DNA from: an uncultured Chlorobiaceae bacterium
GTDB lineage: Bacteria; Bacteroidota; Chlorobiia; Chlorobiales; Chlorobiaceae
Direction: 5' to 3'
Length of the DNA stretch: 64,000 nucleotides
NCBI GenBank assembly: GCA_903994455.1
Contig: CAJEXI010000012.1
Span: 21,020 to 85,019, forward strand
The notes beneath the pieces were generated by a model. That model made no database searches. It was given only the letters and a program-made list of their open reading frames with translations, and had not been told where the DNA came from. A program made the position numbers and the translations under genes. Positions within the stretch are counted from its first letter, which is position 1. Each line of letters starts with the position of its first letter. Shown piece by piece: positions 37,341 through 46,729 of the stretch.

Positions 37341-37916
37341 TCATGATACAATAACTCCTCTTCTCTTCAATTCCCAGAAACATTTCGCTGTAGCCTGAAT
37401 ATCGTAAACCGCATTGTGCATTTCCTCAAATTCTGTACCAAACAATGCATGGTACAGTTCACTCAATTTCGGCCATTTATTGCCATAAGGACCTTTGAGA
37501 CCACAAAAAGCCGTGCTGCTTTCCATGGTGCAGATTCTCCTTTTTACAGGCAACATATTGGGCATTCCAGCTCTTATGAATTCACTGCCCATAATCTTTT
37601 CATCAAAGCTAATATTGTGAGCCACAAGAACCTGCGCCTTCTCTGTGAACTCCAAAAAAGATTGCAGCGCCACCATTAAGGGCTGACCTTCAGCAGTTGC
37701 TCTTGCTGTTGATATGCCATGAATCCGCGAAGCGATTGGCGGAATCACAAATCCATCAGGCTTAATGATATAATCACCGGAAGATATGATCTCGCCATCT
37801 GCGTCATAGTATAAAAACGCCAACTGCACCAACCTGGGCCAGTTCTTGACATCCGTCACCGGCGCTCGCCAGTTCCGGGGTAGTCCTGTGGTTTCTGTAT
37901 CAAAAAAAAGGTACAT
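37341..37916 (-). CDS. DnaQ-like 3'-5' exonuclease
   Basis: The 191-residue DEDDh exonuclease has ExoI FDTETTGLP, ExoII VAHNISFDEKI and ExoIII HNAVYDIQATAK. It lacks polymerase or UvrC-like extensions, so it is a stand-alone nuclease of the polymerase III epsilon type. A DUF3127 OB-fold gene is 38 bases upstream on the same strand, suggesting a DNA-maintenance pair. Confidence 0.87.
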   Translation of the reverse strand: MYLFFDTETTGLPRNWRAPVTDVKNWPRLVQLAFLYYDADGEIISSGDYIIKPDGFVIPPIASRIHGISTARATAEGQPLMVALQSFLEFTEKAQVLVAHNISFDEKIMGSEFIRAGMPNMLPVKRRICTMESSTAFCGLKGPYGNKWPKLSELYHALFGTEFEEMHNAVYDIQATAKCFWELKRRGVIVS

Positions 37917-37954
37917 AATTGATGAATAAAGCTACTGAAAACGTTGAACGGCAA

Positions 37955-38314
37955 TTAGAACGGGCAATCATCATTGGCAATAACGCTCTGACTCTCAAAA
38001 ACCGGTGGTTCCCATGAGCCTGGCTCTGGAGAATAGTTCGTATCAGGCTGATTGACTCCCTCAACTTTCCATCCCTTGACATCAGTATACCACTTCCCGT
38101 TGAACTCCCTGCTTTCAATGTCAAAAGAGATCGTAAGCTTCGAGCCGACCTTCAGCAAATTTCTGTCATACTTCTCTCCCCACAATGAGATGCAGACTTT
38201 CTTCGGGTACTGCCCTTCAGTTTCAACAATAATGTCCTGCTTTTTCCATGTTCCATTCTTTCCAGTACCCGTCTGTTCAGGAAGAATGGCCGATAACTTT
38301 GCGGTGAGTTGCAT
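37955..38314 (-). CDS. DUF3127-family OB-fold protein with SSB-like acidic tip
   Basis: The 119-residue protein has the DUF3127 pattern: GKNGTWKKQDIIVET, KKVCISLWGEKYD and GSKLTISFDIESREFNGKWYTDVKGWKVE. A flexible linker leads to the end NDDCPF, close to the DDDIPF tip with which SSB recruits partners. It is presumably a single-strand-binding-like protein and is in line with the downstream exonuclease gene. Confidence 0.8.
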   Translation of the reverse strand: MQLTAKLSAILPEQTGTGKNGTWKKQDIIVETEGQYPKKVCISLWGEKYDRNLLKVGSKLTISFDIESREFNGKWYTDVKGWKVEGVNQPDTNYSPEPGSWEPPVFESQSVIANDDCPF

Positions 38315-38341
38315 AATAATGATGAATAAATTGATTCGTTA

Positions 38342-39619
38342 CTAAACTGATTTTATGTCGCCCCGAAGGTTTACGGTCACATAATAAACCGAGCATCCGT
38401 AAAAACAACCTGCAACGCCAAGCAGCAGGGTGTTTTCGAGAAAAAATGCTAACAAAAGAGCGGTCGCCGAGAGCAAAAGCACGGTAAGCTGTGTGAAGGC
38501 TTTATGCATCACCGATTCACCAAGCAGAGCGGAAAGCGCAGTCGCACTTCTGAGGGTTTCAAGCGAGTTTGACCGGACTATTGATGGAATGACAATATAA
38601 ATCATACCGATAAAGGAAAAGGTAATCCAGCCGAGCAAAGCCGCATGAGTATGGGAGTGATAAATCCACATTCTGTCGAAACGCAAGGGAGGCACCGTAC
38701 CAAAATGAATTCCCTTCAAAAAGAAGATATTCATGATACCGTAACCGCTCGTTGCAAAAAGAAGGGCAAGACCGCTCAACAGAAATGCAAGGGCCGGGTG
38801 GTGAAATTTGGTATGAAAAAAGTTGTTGAGGTAAACAGCAAAACTGCCAAGCAGCGCCATGACACCAAACAACAGAAAATGGCTGATCAGCATCATGCCC
38901 GGATAGTACTCTGCAAGAATAGCAATCAGAAAAACGAGAACACCGCCGACAAAAATATAAAACCAGAGGCTGAAAAGCTTTTTGGCCAGTTCCCGTTTTG
39001 ATGATCGGCTCCATGCGTAGGTATAGAGAAACCCCATCACACTGATACTGAGTGGAAATGAAGAGCCAAGAAAGTAGGAGGACTGTGTCACAAAAAAAGG
39101 AATAATTCTCTGATCAGGGAATGCCTCTTTAAGGCCAAGAGTAAAAAGCCCAAGATTGGCAACGAGCAGAAAAAAAACATCAAAAATGTAGTAGCGCACC
39201 GAAACTTCATTCCAGATTTTCGGGACGGACAGTGTGGTGAAAATCTCCCTGAGCGGTCCGACAACTACAACCATAAGCAGTAAGCCTGTCAGGGCCTTTA
39301 ACACCGGCCAATCCATGAAAACGGCAAGAGTAATCATGACCAACGAAAGCAGAACTGCATAAATGTAGCGCAACTGCCTTGCTGGATCAATCTTCAGTTC
39401 AGGGTAGATTGCGGCTGTAAGGTAGCGGTTGAGAATGAGAATGGCGAGGTTGCCAAATCCGATAAAAAAGAGATACGGGTGAAGCTTCAGGAGAAACATA
39501 TTCCCCATCAATGCTCCAGCCGCCCCCATAAAAGAGGCAACGGCAATAACGGTCACGGAAACAGAGAGGAAAAGCCTGGCAACACTGCTTAACTCTCCAT
39601 CAAAACGGTTCGGCTTCAT
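38342..39619 (-). CDS. Polytopic membrane protein with histidine-rich helices
   Basis: The 425-residue protein has about 12 membrane helices. Histidines lie in or near helices: LKLHPYLFFIGFGN, LISHFLLFG, TKFHHPAL and WIYHSHTHAALLGWITFSFIGM. The last motif recalls haem-copper oxidase subunit I or NnrS-type proteins, where such histidines bind haem or metal. No full oxidase motif set is present, so the name is left open. The DoxX-like gene directly abuts upstream. Confidence 0.6.
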   Translation of the reverse strand: MKPNRFDGELSSVARLFLSVSVTVIAVASFMGAAGALMGNMFLLKLHPYLFFIGFGNLAILILNRYLTAAIYPELKIDPARQLRYIYAVLLSLVMITLAVFMDWPVLKALTGLLLMVVVVGPLREIFTTLSVPKIWNEVSVRYYIFDVFFLLVANLGLFTLGLKEAFPDQRIIPFFVTQSSYFLGSSFPLSISVMGFLYTYAWSRSSKRELAKKLFSLWFYIFVGGVLVFLIAILAEYYPGMMLISHFLLFGVMALLGSFAVYLNNFFHTKFHHPALAFLLSGLALLFATSGYGIMNIFFLKGIHFGTVPPLRFDRMWIYHSHTHAALLGWITFSFIGMIYIVIPSIVRSNSLETLRSATALSALLGESVMHKAFTQLTVLLLSATALLLAFFLENTLLLGVAGCFYGCSVYYVTVNLRGDIKSV

Positions 39620-40018
39620 TCAGGTCAGATTTTTTAATTTCTTCAATTCCAGTAGAGCAATCACAGAGAGCGCAATCAGCGAAACATTCAGCGTCAGAGG
39701 ATTGAATGGTAAAGAGAACATGGTTGGTTCGAACAGGGCCACAAAACAAAGAAGCCCGACCAAAGCCGCTGCATTGAACCAGAACACCCACCTCCATCGG
39801 GCCACAAGCAGGAAAAGTCCAAACAGAATCTCTGCAACACCCATCCACAGGACAGCTTCACACGCCCACTGATAAACCGGAATGATATGGCCAAGCAGCT
39901 CTGTTTCTCCCTTGCTCTGACAAACTATTTTAGGAACAGCGCCTTGATACACCCATGAAAAGGCAAGCGCAAAACGGCACAACAACAGAACCGGAGTCTG
40001 ATTGGAGAAAAAGCGCAT
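39620..40018 (-). CDS. DoxX-like small membrane protein
   Basis: From the ATG at 40018 the protein has 132 residues and four hydrophobic helices (LLLCRFALAFSWVYQGAVPK, AVLWMGVAEILFGLFLL and two more), the DoxX/DoxD-like topology. The frame is open further upstream to 40198 but that part overlaps the RND gene and is not protein-like. Its stop adjoins the start of the next gene without a gap, so they are cotranscribed. Confidence 0.72.
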   Translation of the reverse strand: MRFFSNQTPVLLLCRFALAFSWVYQGAVPKIVCQSKGETELLGHIIPVYQWACEAVLWMGVAEILFGLFLLVARWRWVFWFNAAALVGLLCFVALFEPTMFSLPFNPLTLNVSLIALSVIALLELKKLKNLT

Positions 40019-40053
40019 CACCGGCGGCAGGTTAATGAAGTTATAAAAAATGG

Positions 40054-43000
40054 CTACACCGCCCGTTTTCTTTTCAGCTTTGAAAATTTGCCTTGCATCT
40101 TGTCGAACCAGACATAAACGACCGGAATAACCAGGAGAGTCAAAAACATTGAACTGAAAAGGCCTCCGACAAGAGCAACAGAAAGTCCTGACTTCCATTC
40201 TGATCCGGAGCTTTGAGAGAGCGCAATGGGGAGAAGCCCGAAAATCAGGGTCAACGTGGTCATGAGAATTGGACGCAACCGCTCTTTTGCTGCTTCAAGA
40301 ATAGCCGCAGAAAGCTCCATCCCCTCATCGCGAAACTTGTTGATGAAATCTACCAGAAGAATAGCGTTCTTTCCCACAAGCCCGACAAGCATGATAATAC
40401 CAAGAATAGTGAAAATACTCAACGACTTGCCAGTAAAGGCCAAGGCAAAAAAAGCCCCAATAATGGCCAGCGGAATAGAAAACATCACCACCATCGGCCA
40501 AATCCAGGAGTCATACAACGCAACCATGATAAGATAGACAAAGATAATGGCAACAAGAAAAGAGAGCAGAAGGGTTGAATTTGACTCACCCTGTCTTTTG
40601 AGATCAGACTCATAAGCATAGCTCACCGTCGAAGGCATGAGAGAGGTTTTTTTCATGTTTGCCATGATCCGCTCAATATCCTTGCCAATACTTCCTACTG
40701 GCCGCCCAACAGCCTGTGCCTTGACCCATACCGCATTATTTCGATCCTTCCGCTGCAACTGCGTATAGCCCCGATCCTGTTCAAAAGTGACAAACTGACC
40801 GAGACGAACCATATCGCCCTGCGGAGTACGGAAGGTAATTTCGGAAAGCGTCGAGGTATCCTGACGGTAGTATTTGTCGAGCATCACCCTGATATCGTAT
40901 TCATCTCCTCCATCACGATATTTGCCAGCTTCATCTCCGGCATAAGCCGTCCGCAATGCGGCTCCCACATCGGCAATAGAGATACCGAAGGTGGCCATTT
41001 TTTCACGATCGACAATAACGCGCATTTCAGGACTCCCTATCTGTGAGGTCAATTTGATATCGGCGGTTCCTGAAACGGTTTTGAGACTGTCTCGCAATGC
41101 TTCGGCTACTCGGGTAACCTGACTTCTGAGTGGCCCACTGATAATAACTGCAACCGGCGTTTCATTGGCTGTTCCAAAAATACCGATAGGGTTGATGCTT
41201 GCCTTGAGACCAGCGATATCCTGCAAATTGACACGAATAGCCTGCATAATGGTATCGGTCGATCGGCTCCGCTCCTCTTTTGGGGTAAGCCTGACATTTA
41301 TCTCGGAAATATTGTCAGCGCTCTGATTGAAAAAGCCTTCAGTTGAAGCTCCGACATTCACCATCACCTTTTGCACTTCTGCCATTGAGGTGAGACGACG
41401 CTCCACACTTCTGGTCAAGCGGTTGGTCTCCTGCAAGGGGGTTCCCGGTTCAAGCTCCAGTTTGACGGCAAACTCTCCACGGTCAGACACGGAGATAAAC
41501 TCTCCACCAATAAAACCGAAAAACGGGAGAAGGAAAGAGAGAAACAACAGAAGTATTGCACTGAAAAATACTTTTCGGGGATTCTGGAGGCTCCACTGAA
41601 GGAGATCAATATAGAACTGGCGCAGCCGATGGAAGTTTCGTTCAAAAGCAATGGCAAACCTTTCTACACCATTTTTTCCGGTAAACTTTTCAACGGTCGA
41701 AAAGCGTGATGCCAGCAGTGGAGTCAAGGTAAACGAGACAAAGAGGCTGACCAGCGTAGAAATAACCATAACAACGGAAAACTCCCTCAGAATATTTCCA
41801 ACAATGCCACTGACAAGCGAGAGCGGCAGAAAAACAACCACATCGACCATCGTAATGGAAAGAGCAGTAAAAGCAATTTCATTTCTGCCTGCAAGGGCCG
41901 CCGCACGGGGCTCTTCGCCCCGTTCGAGATGGCGGTAGATATTTTCAAGCACCACAATGGAATCGTCAACCAGAACACCCACTACCAATGACAGTGAGAG
42001 CAGCGTCATGAGATTCAGGGAAAAACCGAAAAGGTACATCCCGATAAAGGTCGTCACAAGAGATGTTGGAATGGAGACCAGCACTATCAGTGAGTTACGC
42101 AGACTGTGGAGAAAGAGCAACATAACGAGCGCAACAAGCAACACGGCAAGCATCAGGTCGTGCTGCACAGCGGTGACAGCTTCAAGCGTAAAGGTCGAAG
42201 CATCCTGTGCAATATCAAAGCGGAGGTGACTCGTCTTGTAGAGCATTTCAAGCTTTGAGAGCGCCGCTCTGGTAAGGCGACTCACATCAACGGTATTGGC
42301 ATCGCTCTGCTTCATGACCATAATGCCGACGGCACTTCGACCATTGACTCTGGTAAGGGTGGTGATCTCCTTGAAACCATCCTCCACTTCAGCAACATCC
42401 CTCAGGGCAACCCTCCCTGAAGCAGAAGAGCGCAACACCAGGTTCTTCAGCTCTTCCAGACTGGTGAACTTGCCGGCAAGCCTGACCACAAACTGCTTGT
42501 CGCGGTCATCAATTTTGCCGGTCGGAAAATCACTGTTGGCCTTTCCAACCTCCTTGAAGACATCGGTGACGGTCAGTCCATAGCTCTGAAGCCTTGCCAG
42601 ATCAAGATTAACCCTGATTTCCCGCTCACGACCTCCAAGCAAGTAGACTTGCCCCACGCCACCGACACTGGCAAGCAGCGGCTTGATGTCATCTTTAAGC
42701 ATCTGGTAAAACTCCGCATCCGGCAAGGATGAGGTGGCGCCGATGCGCAGTACAGGAACCTCATCAAGAGCAAAACGGGTAATAACCGGCGCTTTTGCTT
42801 CGTTGGGAAAGCGATCGCGTACCTCATTGATCTTGCGCTGGGCATCCTGCAGAGCCTTTTCAATATTGGCCGAATTGGAAAACTCAATGGCGACCACCGA
42901 GAGGCCTTCAGTGGAGGTGGAGGTAATGGATGAGATTTTTTCGATGGCTGAAACAGCTTCCTCAACAGGTTTGGTCAGCGATGTTTCAACCTCTCCTGGC

Positions 43001-43164
43001 GAGGCACCGGGATAGCGAATGGAAACAGTAACCACTGGCGGAGTCATCTTCGGCAACAGCTCATACTGCAACTGCAGGTAGCTGAAGAGACCAAGAATAC
43101 CAAGGACGGTAAAAAGCACAACAATAAGCGTCGGCCTTTTTATGGAAAGTTCCGTCAGCGTCAT
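40054..43164 (-). CDS. RND-family efflux pump, inner-membrane transporter
   Basis: The 1036-residue protein has the AcrB/MexB layout: a first helix (TLIVVLFTVLGILGLF), two large periplasmic loops (about 35-335 and 560-855) and two six-helix bundles. VGVLVDDSIVVLENIYRH carries the intramembrane acidic pair of helix 4. It exports drugs, metals or other small molecules using the proton gradient. The adaptor gene precedes it with a four-base overlap. No outer-membrane factor gene is in the window. Confidence 0.93.
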   Translation of the reverse strand: MTLTELSIKRPTLIVVLFTVLGILGLFSYLQLQYELLPKMTPPVVTVSIRYPGASPGEVETSLTKPVEEAVSAIEKISSITSTSTEGLSVVAIEFSNSANIEKALQDAQRKINEVRDRFPNEAKAPVITRFALDEVPVLRIGATSSLPDAEFYQMLKDDIKPLLASVGGVGQVYLLGGREREIRVNLDLARLQSYGLTVTDVFKEVGKANSDFPTGKIDDRDKQFVVRLAGKFTSLEELKNLVLRSSASGRVALRDVAEVEDGFKEITTLTRVNGRSAVGIMVMKQSDANTVDVSRLTRAALSKLEMLYKTSHLRFDIAQDASTFTLEAVTAVQHDLMLAVLLVALVMLLFLHSLRNSLIVLVSIPTSLVTTFIGMYLFGFSLNLMTLLSLSLVVGVLVDDSIVVLENIYRHLERGEEPRAAALAGRNEIAFTALSITMVDVVVFLPLSLVSGIVGNILREFSVVMVISTLVSLFVSFTLTPLLASRFSTVEKFTGKNGVERFAIAFERNFHRLRQFYIDLLQWSLQNPRKVFFSAILLLFLSFLLPFFGFIGGEFISVSDRGEFAVKLELEPGTPLQETNRLTRSVERRLTSMAEVQKVMVNVGASTEGFFNQSADNISEINVRLTPKEERSRSTDTIMQAIRVNLQDIAGLKASINPIGIFGTANETPVAVIISGPLRSQVTRVAEALRDSLKTVSGTADIKLTSQIGSPEMRVIVDREKMATFGISIADVGAALRTAYAGDEAGKYRDGGDEYDIRVMLDKYYRQDTSTLSEITFRTPQGDMVRLGQFVTFEQDRGYTQLQRKDRNNAVWVKAQAVGRPVGSIGKDIERIMANMKKTSLMPSTVSYAYESDLKRQGESNSTLLLSFLVAIIFVYLIMVALYDSWIWPMVVMFSIPLAIIGAFFALAFTGKSLSIFTILGIIMLVGLVGKNAILLVDFINKFRDEGMELSAAILEAAKERLRPILMTTLTLIFGLLPIALSQSSGSEWKSGLSVALVGGLFSSMFLTLLVIPVVYVWFDKMQGKFSKLKRKRAV

Positions 43165-44237
43165 GGTCGTACAGAACTCTTCTGCTGGTCAATGACAAGA
43201 ACATCGGCCCCGTCATAAAGCTCGTTCTGGCCACTGGTCACTACACTGTCGCCGGGGGCCAATCCACCAAGAACTTCAACCTGCTTTTGCAGCTCCACAC
43301 CTGCAAGAAATGACTTTAAAAATGCCTTGCCGCGCCGGACAACAAAGATCTCAGGTTTTCGTATTCCTGAAACAAGAGCGATGCGTGGAACCAGAACGGC
43401 TTGCCGATCCCCTTCGCCCGAAGAGAGTACCCTGGCAAACATTCCCGATCTGAAGGTGGCTTTACCGGTATTCTGCAACAGCACTTCTATCCTGAAGGTA
43501 TGATCACGACCCGACTTGTCGCTCACTGCAGTGACCTTGCCGCTGAAGATCTCTCCAGAATAAAGATCACTGGTTACCGTCAGGGATGTTCCTTCAACAA
43601 ACCTTTTCATCTCCCTTTCAGGCACAAAAATGATGACCTTTACTTTCGACATATCAACAATATGGGCAACCTTCATGCCTTCATGAACCAGTTCTCCCTG
43701 TTCCACAAGCCGTGAGGTAACAACACCGGAAAAGGGCGCGTTGACTTTTGTGTCCTTGTATTTTTTATCGGCAGCGACAAACTCCGCCTCTGCCTCTTCA
43801 CGCTGCAACTGCATGGTTTCGTAAGCGGAAAGTGCCACAGCGCCTTCTTTGTAGAGGTTTCTGTAGCGATCAACATCCCGTTTTGCCTGCCTGAAATGTG
43901 CATCCGCCTTTTTCTGGCGGGCAGTGGCAAGTTCATTATCAAGCATCAACAAGGTTTCTCCCGCCTTTTTCTGCTCTCCAGGTTCTGCCGAAACCCTCCG
44001 AACAATACCCGCAGACTCAGAAAAAATATCCGCCTCCCTGATAGCCTCGACGTTACCCACGATGCTGAAACTGTCACGAACAGCCGCTTGCGAGACACAG
44101 GCAACCGAGACCGGAATACGGTCAAGAGCCTTTGCCTCCACTGCTTTGTGCGTTTCAGGATGCCGGGTCATCCAGAACAGTCCCACTAGAAGCACAAGCA
44201 ACAAGACGGCAAAAAAGAGCTTCTGTTTTTTCTTCAT
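43161..44237 (-). CDS. RND efflux periplasmic adaptor (membrane fusion protein)
   Basis: The 358-residue adaptor has an N-terminal membrane anchor (LFFAVLLLVLLVGLFWM), a split lipoyl domain (ADIFSESAGIVRRVSAEPG, VNAPFSGVVTSRLVEQGE), an alpha-hairpin between them, and beta-barrel and membrane-proximal domains. It bridges the RND pump to an outer-membrane channel. The gene overlaps the pump gene by four bases. Confidence 0.92.
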   Translation of the reverse strand: MKKKQKLFFAVLLLVLLVGLFWMTRHPETHKAVEAKALDRIPVSVACVSQAAVRDSFSIVGNVEAIREADIFSESAGIVRRVSAEPGEQKKAGETLLMLDNELATARQKKADAHFRQAKRDVDRYRNLYKEGAVALSAYETMQLQREEAEAEFVAADKKYKDTKVNAPFSGVVTSRLVEQGELVHEGMKVAHIVDMSKVKVIIFVPEREMKRFVEGTSLTVTSDLYSGEIFSGKVTAVSDKSGRDHTFRIEVLLQNTGKATFRSGMFARVLSSGEGDRQAVLVPRIALVSGIRKPEIFVVRRGKAFLKSFLAGVELQKQVEVLGGLAPGDSVVTSGQNELYDGADVLVIDQQKSSVRP

Positions 44238-44278
44238 TCTCAGGAATTCGACGATATCATCAAAACTAACTGTATGAC

Positions 44279-44306
44279 AAAAAAGCGAACCGGGGCTCGC
44301 TTTTTT
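44279..44306. terminator. Rho-independent terminator
   Basis: AAAAAAGCGA and TCGCTTTTTT form 10-bp arms around an ACCGGGGC loop. On the minus strand it ends the phosphate block 24 bases after the PhoU-like stop; it also works in the other direction. Confidence 0.8.
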
Positions 44307-44329
44307 GTATCAATAAAAAAAGGGCGATC

Positions 44330-45061
44330 TCAGCAGAAGTGACTGGCAATAGAACAGGAAATATCTGCCGAAGCCTTGACATGTTCAATAATCGAAAGAA
44401 CACCGGTGAGATTAATAATATTCCGGTCATCCACCGATGCCTTGATCTTGGCGACCGCAGCGTCATAAAGCGCCTGAATCTCATGCATCATCACAAGGGT
44501 TTCACTGGCATGTTTCGAGTTGCCGCTCACAAAAGCCTCAACCGATTTTTTGATCATTTCAGCCGTAATATCACCCATTGGCTTCAGTCCATACTCATCC
44601 TTGTGCAGATCCTCAACATTGGCAAACGTCACATACTCAGCCTTGTCAGCAATATTGAGCGCCAACTGGGCGAGTCGTTCAAGCTCACGGAGAATCATCC
44701 TGGCATATTTAATGGCCTGAAGATCCTCTGCACCAAGATTCTGGAAAGATGCGCAGGCAAGTGTCAGATATTCAACCTCAAACTTCCCTTTCCTGATATA
44801 GGCTTCATCAAACTTGAATGCTGAAGAGGCAAGCTCAATATTTCCCTTTGTTGATGCCCGAATGCTGAGCATCAGATTATTTTCAACATTCGATGAAAGT
44901 TTGGTAAGCTTCTGCTTGAGTGATTCAAGCTGCACATAGACGGTCCCCTGGGGTTTTGTGGAAAGAGCAAATTTTGCGGGATCAATCTTGATGGTAAAAG
45001 CTTGCGGAGTTTCTGTTGTTTTCGATGAATCGCCGAAAATTTTTCCTAACAGGTTAGCCAT
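44330..45061 (-). CDS. Second PhoU-like protein
   Basis: The start is the ATG at 45061 (243 residues); three extra codons from a TTG are open. The protein is helical with two repeats of the PhoU type: IKYARMILRELERLAQLALNIADKAEYV and GVLSIIEHVKASADISCS. It lies downstream of pstSCAB-phoU and probably helps control phosphate uptake or polyphosphate. It differs from the first PhoU in length and in lacking the typical ExxxD metal motif near the start. Confidence 0.72.
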   Translation of the reverse strand: MANLLGKIFGDSSKTTETPQAFTIKIDPAKFALSTKPQGTVYVQLESLKQKLTKLSSNVENNLMLSIRASTKGNIELASSAFKFDEAYIRKGKFEVEYLTLACASFQNLGAEDLQAIKYARMILRELERLAQLALNIADKAEYVTFANVEDLHKDEYGLKPMGDITAEMIKKSVEAFVSGNSKHASETLVMMHEIQALYDAAVAKIKASVDDRNIINLTGVLSIIEHVKASADISCSIASHFC

Positions 45062-45157
45062 AGAGTTCAAACACCATGCTTATGATTTAAAAGATAGAAA
45101 GTGCCCTTAATTTAGCAGACCTGCAAGGTAAAATGCAAGAAAAAAACAAAAAAACAG

Positions 45158-45844
45158 CTACTCTTTAATCGACTCTATGAGCTTTTCATACAAAACACCC
45201 TTATGACGGACAATTTCACCCGTCACAAGATAGATAACTTCGTAGGCAATTCTTGAGGCATGATCAGCCATCCGTTCGATATATCTTGAGATGCTGAGGG
45301 CGGCAATGAGCTGATCCACATCCGAATCCTGATTTTTCATTAACGTGGTCACCTTTTTAAAGACCGAACGATGCATCACATCAATCTCTTCATCAAGGGC
45401 ACAAACCTGATCGGCGAGCAGACGATCTTTTGAGATGAATGCCTCAATTGACTTTTTGACCATCTCGGCCGCATGTGCACCCATATCCTCAAAGGCAAAA
45501 GAGTCGAGCATTTCCGGACTGATTTCCGGCATACGGTCAATAATATGAACCGCAAGATCACCAATACGTTCAAGGTCATCGTTGATCTTGATAATCGTGA
45601 CGATGGTACGCAGATCTCTGGCTACTGGCTGCTGAAGAGCAAGAAATGCCAGACACCGCTCTTCCAGATTAACCTCTGCCACATCAATTTCATGATCGAT
45701 AATCCTGATTTGGCGAGCACCATGCTCATCCTGATGCTTCACCGCATGCAGGGCATTAAACAAATTCTCGACTACTTTGTCGGAGAGTTGAACAAGAACC
45801 TGCGAAAGTTCTTTGATAAGCTCATGAACCGGACGTGATGACAT
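45158..45844 (-). CDS. phoU: Phosphate transport system regulator PhoU
   Basis: The 228-residue all-helical protein has two PhoU repeats with the metal-binding pattern EVNLEERCLAFLALQQPVARDLR in the first and VALxxx-like ALSISRYIERMADHASRIAYEV in the second. PhoU links the Pst transporter to phosphate signalling and limits uptake. It follows pstB by 18 bases. Confidence 0.92.
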   Translation of the reverse strand: MSSRPVHELIKELSQVLVQLSDKVVENLFNALHAVKHQDEHGARQIRIIDHEIDVAEVNLEERCLAFLALQQPVARDLRTIVTIIKINDDLERIGDLAVHIIDRMPEISPEMLDSFAFEDMGAHAAEMVKKSIEAFISKDRLLADQVCALDEEIDVMHRSVFKKVTTLMKNQDSDVDQLIAALSISRYIERMADHASRIAYEVIYLVTGEIVRHKGVLYEKLIESIKE

Positions 45845-45862
45845 AACATTACTATGGTTTCG

Positions 45863-46723
45863 TTAGCTGAATCTTCCGGTGATATAATCTTCCGTCATCG
45901 GGTCTTTCGGATTGACGAAAAGCTGCGCGGTCGGCGCATGTTCAACCAGAATTCCTTCATAGAAAAACATGGTAGAATCTGATACCCGTGATGCCTGCTG
46001 CATATTGTGCGTAACAATCATAATGGTATAACTGCCGCGCAGCTCCTGGATAAGATCTTCTATTTTTGCGGTCGCCTTGGGATCAAGGGCAGAGGTCGGC
46101 TCGTCAAGCAAAAGCACCTCGGGCTCAACGGCCAGCGTACGGGCGACACAGAGCCGCTGCTGCTGACCACCACTTAAACCGAGCGCATTCTTGTCGAGAC
46201 GGTCGCAGACTTCATCCCATATTGCCGCTTTTCTCAGACTGCGTTCAACAATTTCCATCAACTTTTTCTTGTCGTTCACCCCGTGCAGACGGGGCCCGTA
46301 GGCAATATTGTCGAAAATTGATTTTGGAAAGGGGTTTGGTTTCTGAAAGACCATGCCAACTTTCTTGCGAAGCAGCACTTCGTCCGTGTATTTTCCATAG
46401 ATATCTTCACCGTCAAAAAGCAGGGAACCGGTGGTGTGACAGCCTGGAATAAGGTCATTCATTCGATTAATTGCTCGTAAAAAAGTGCTCTTGCCACAGC
46501 CGCTCGGGCCGATAATGGCAGTCACATATTTTGAGAGAATATCGGCACTGACCCTCTTTACCGCTTCAAAATCACCATAGTAGACGGAGAACTCCCTGGC
46601 CGCGATATGAGCAGCTCCGCCGCCGGTTATAGTGCTGCGTTGAGGAGGCAGATAGATCTCCCGTGTTGTTTTCGGTACTGGCACACTCTCTGAAGTATTT
46701 CTCACATCAGTTATCATGAGCAT
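45863..46723 (-). CDS. pstB: Phosphate ABC transporter ATP-binding protein
   Basis: The 286-residue ATPase carries Walker [10 protein letters not shown], the [20 protein letters not shown] stretch diagnostic of PstB, signature LSGGQQQR and Walker [12 protein letters not shown]. It energises phosphate import. About 30 N-terminal residues before AREFSVYYG are longer than in many homologues, so a later start is possible. Confidence 0.95.
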   Translation of the reverse strand: MLMITDVRNTSESVPVPKTTREIYLPPQRSTITGGGAAHIAAREFSVYYGDFEAVKRVSADILSKYVTAIIGPSGCGKSTFLRAINRMNDLIPGCHTTGSLLFDGEDIYGKYTDEVLLRKKVGMVFQKPNPFPKSIFDNIAYGPRLHGVNDKKKLMEIVERSLRKAAIWDEVCDRLDKNALGLSGGQQQRLCVARTLAVEPEVLLLDEPTSALDPKATAKIEDLIQELRGSYTIMIVTHNMQQASRVSDSTMFFYEGILVEHAPTAQLFVNPKDPMTEDYITGRFS

Positions 46724-46729
46724 TGGTTG

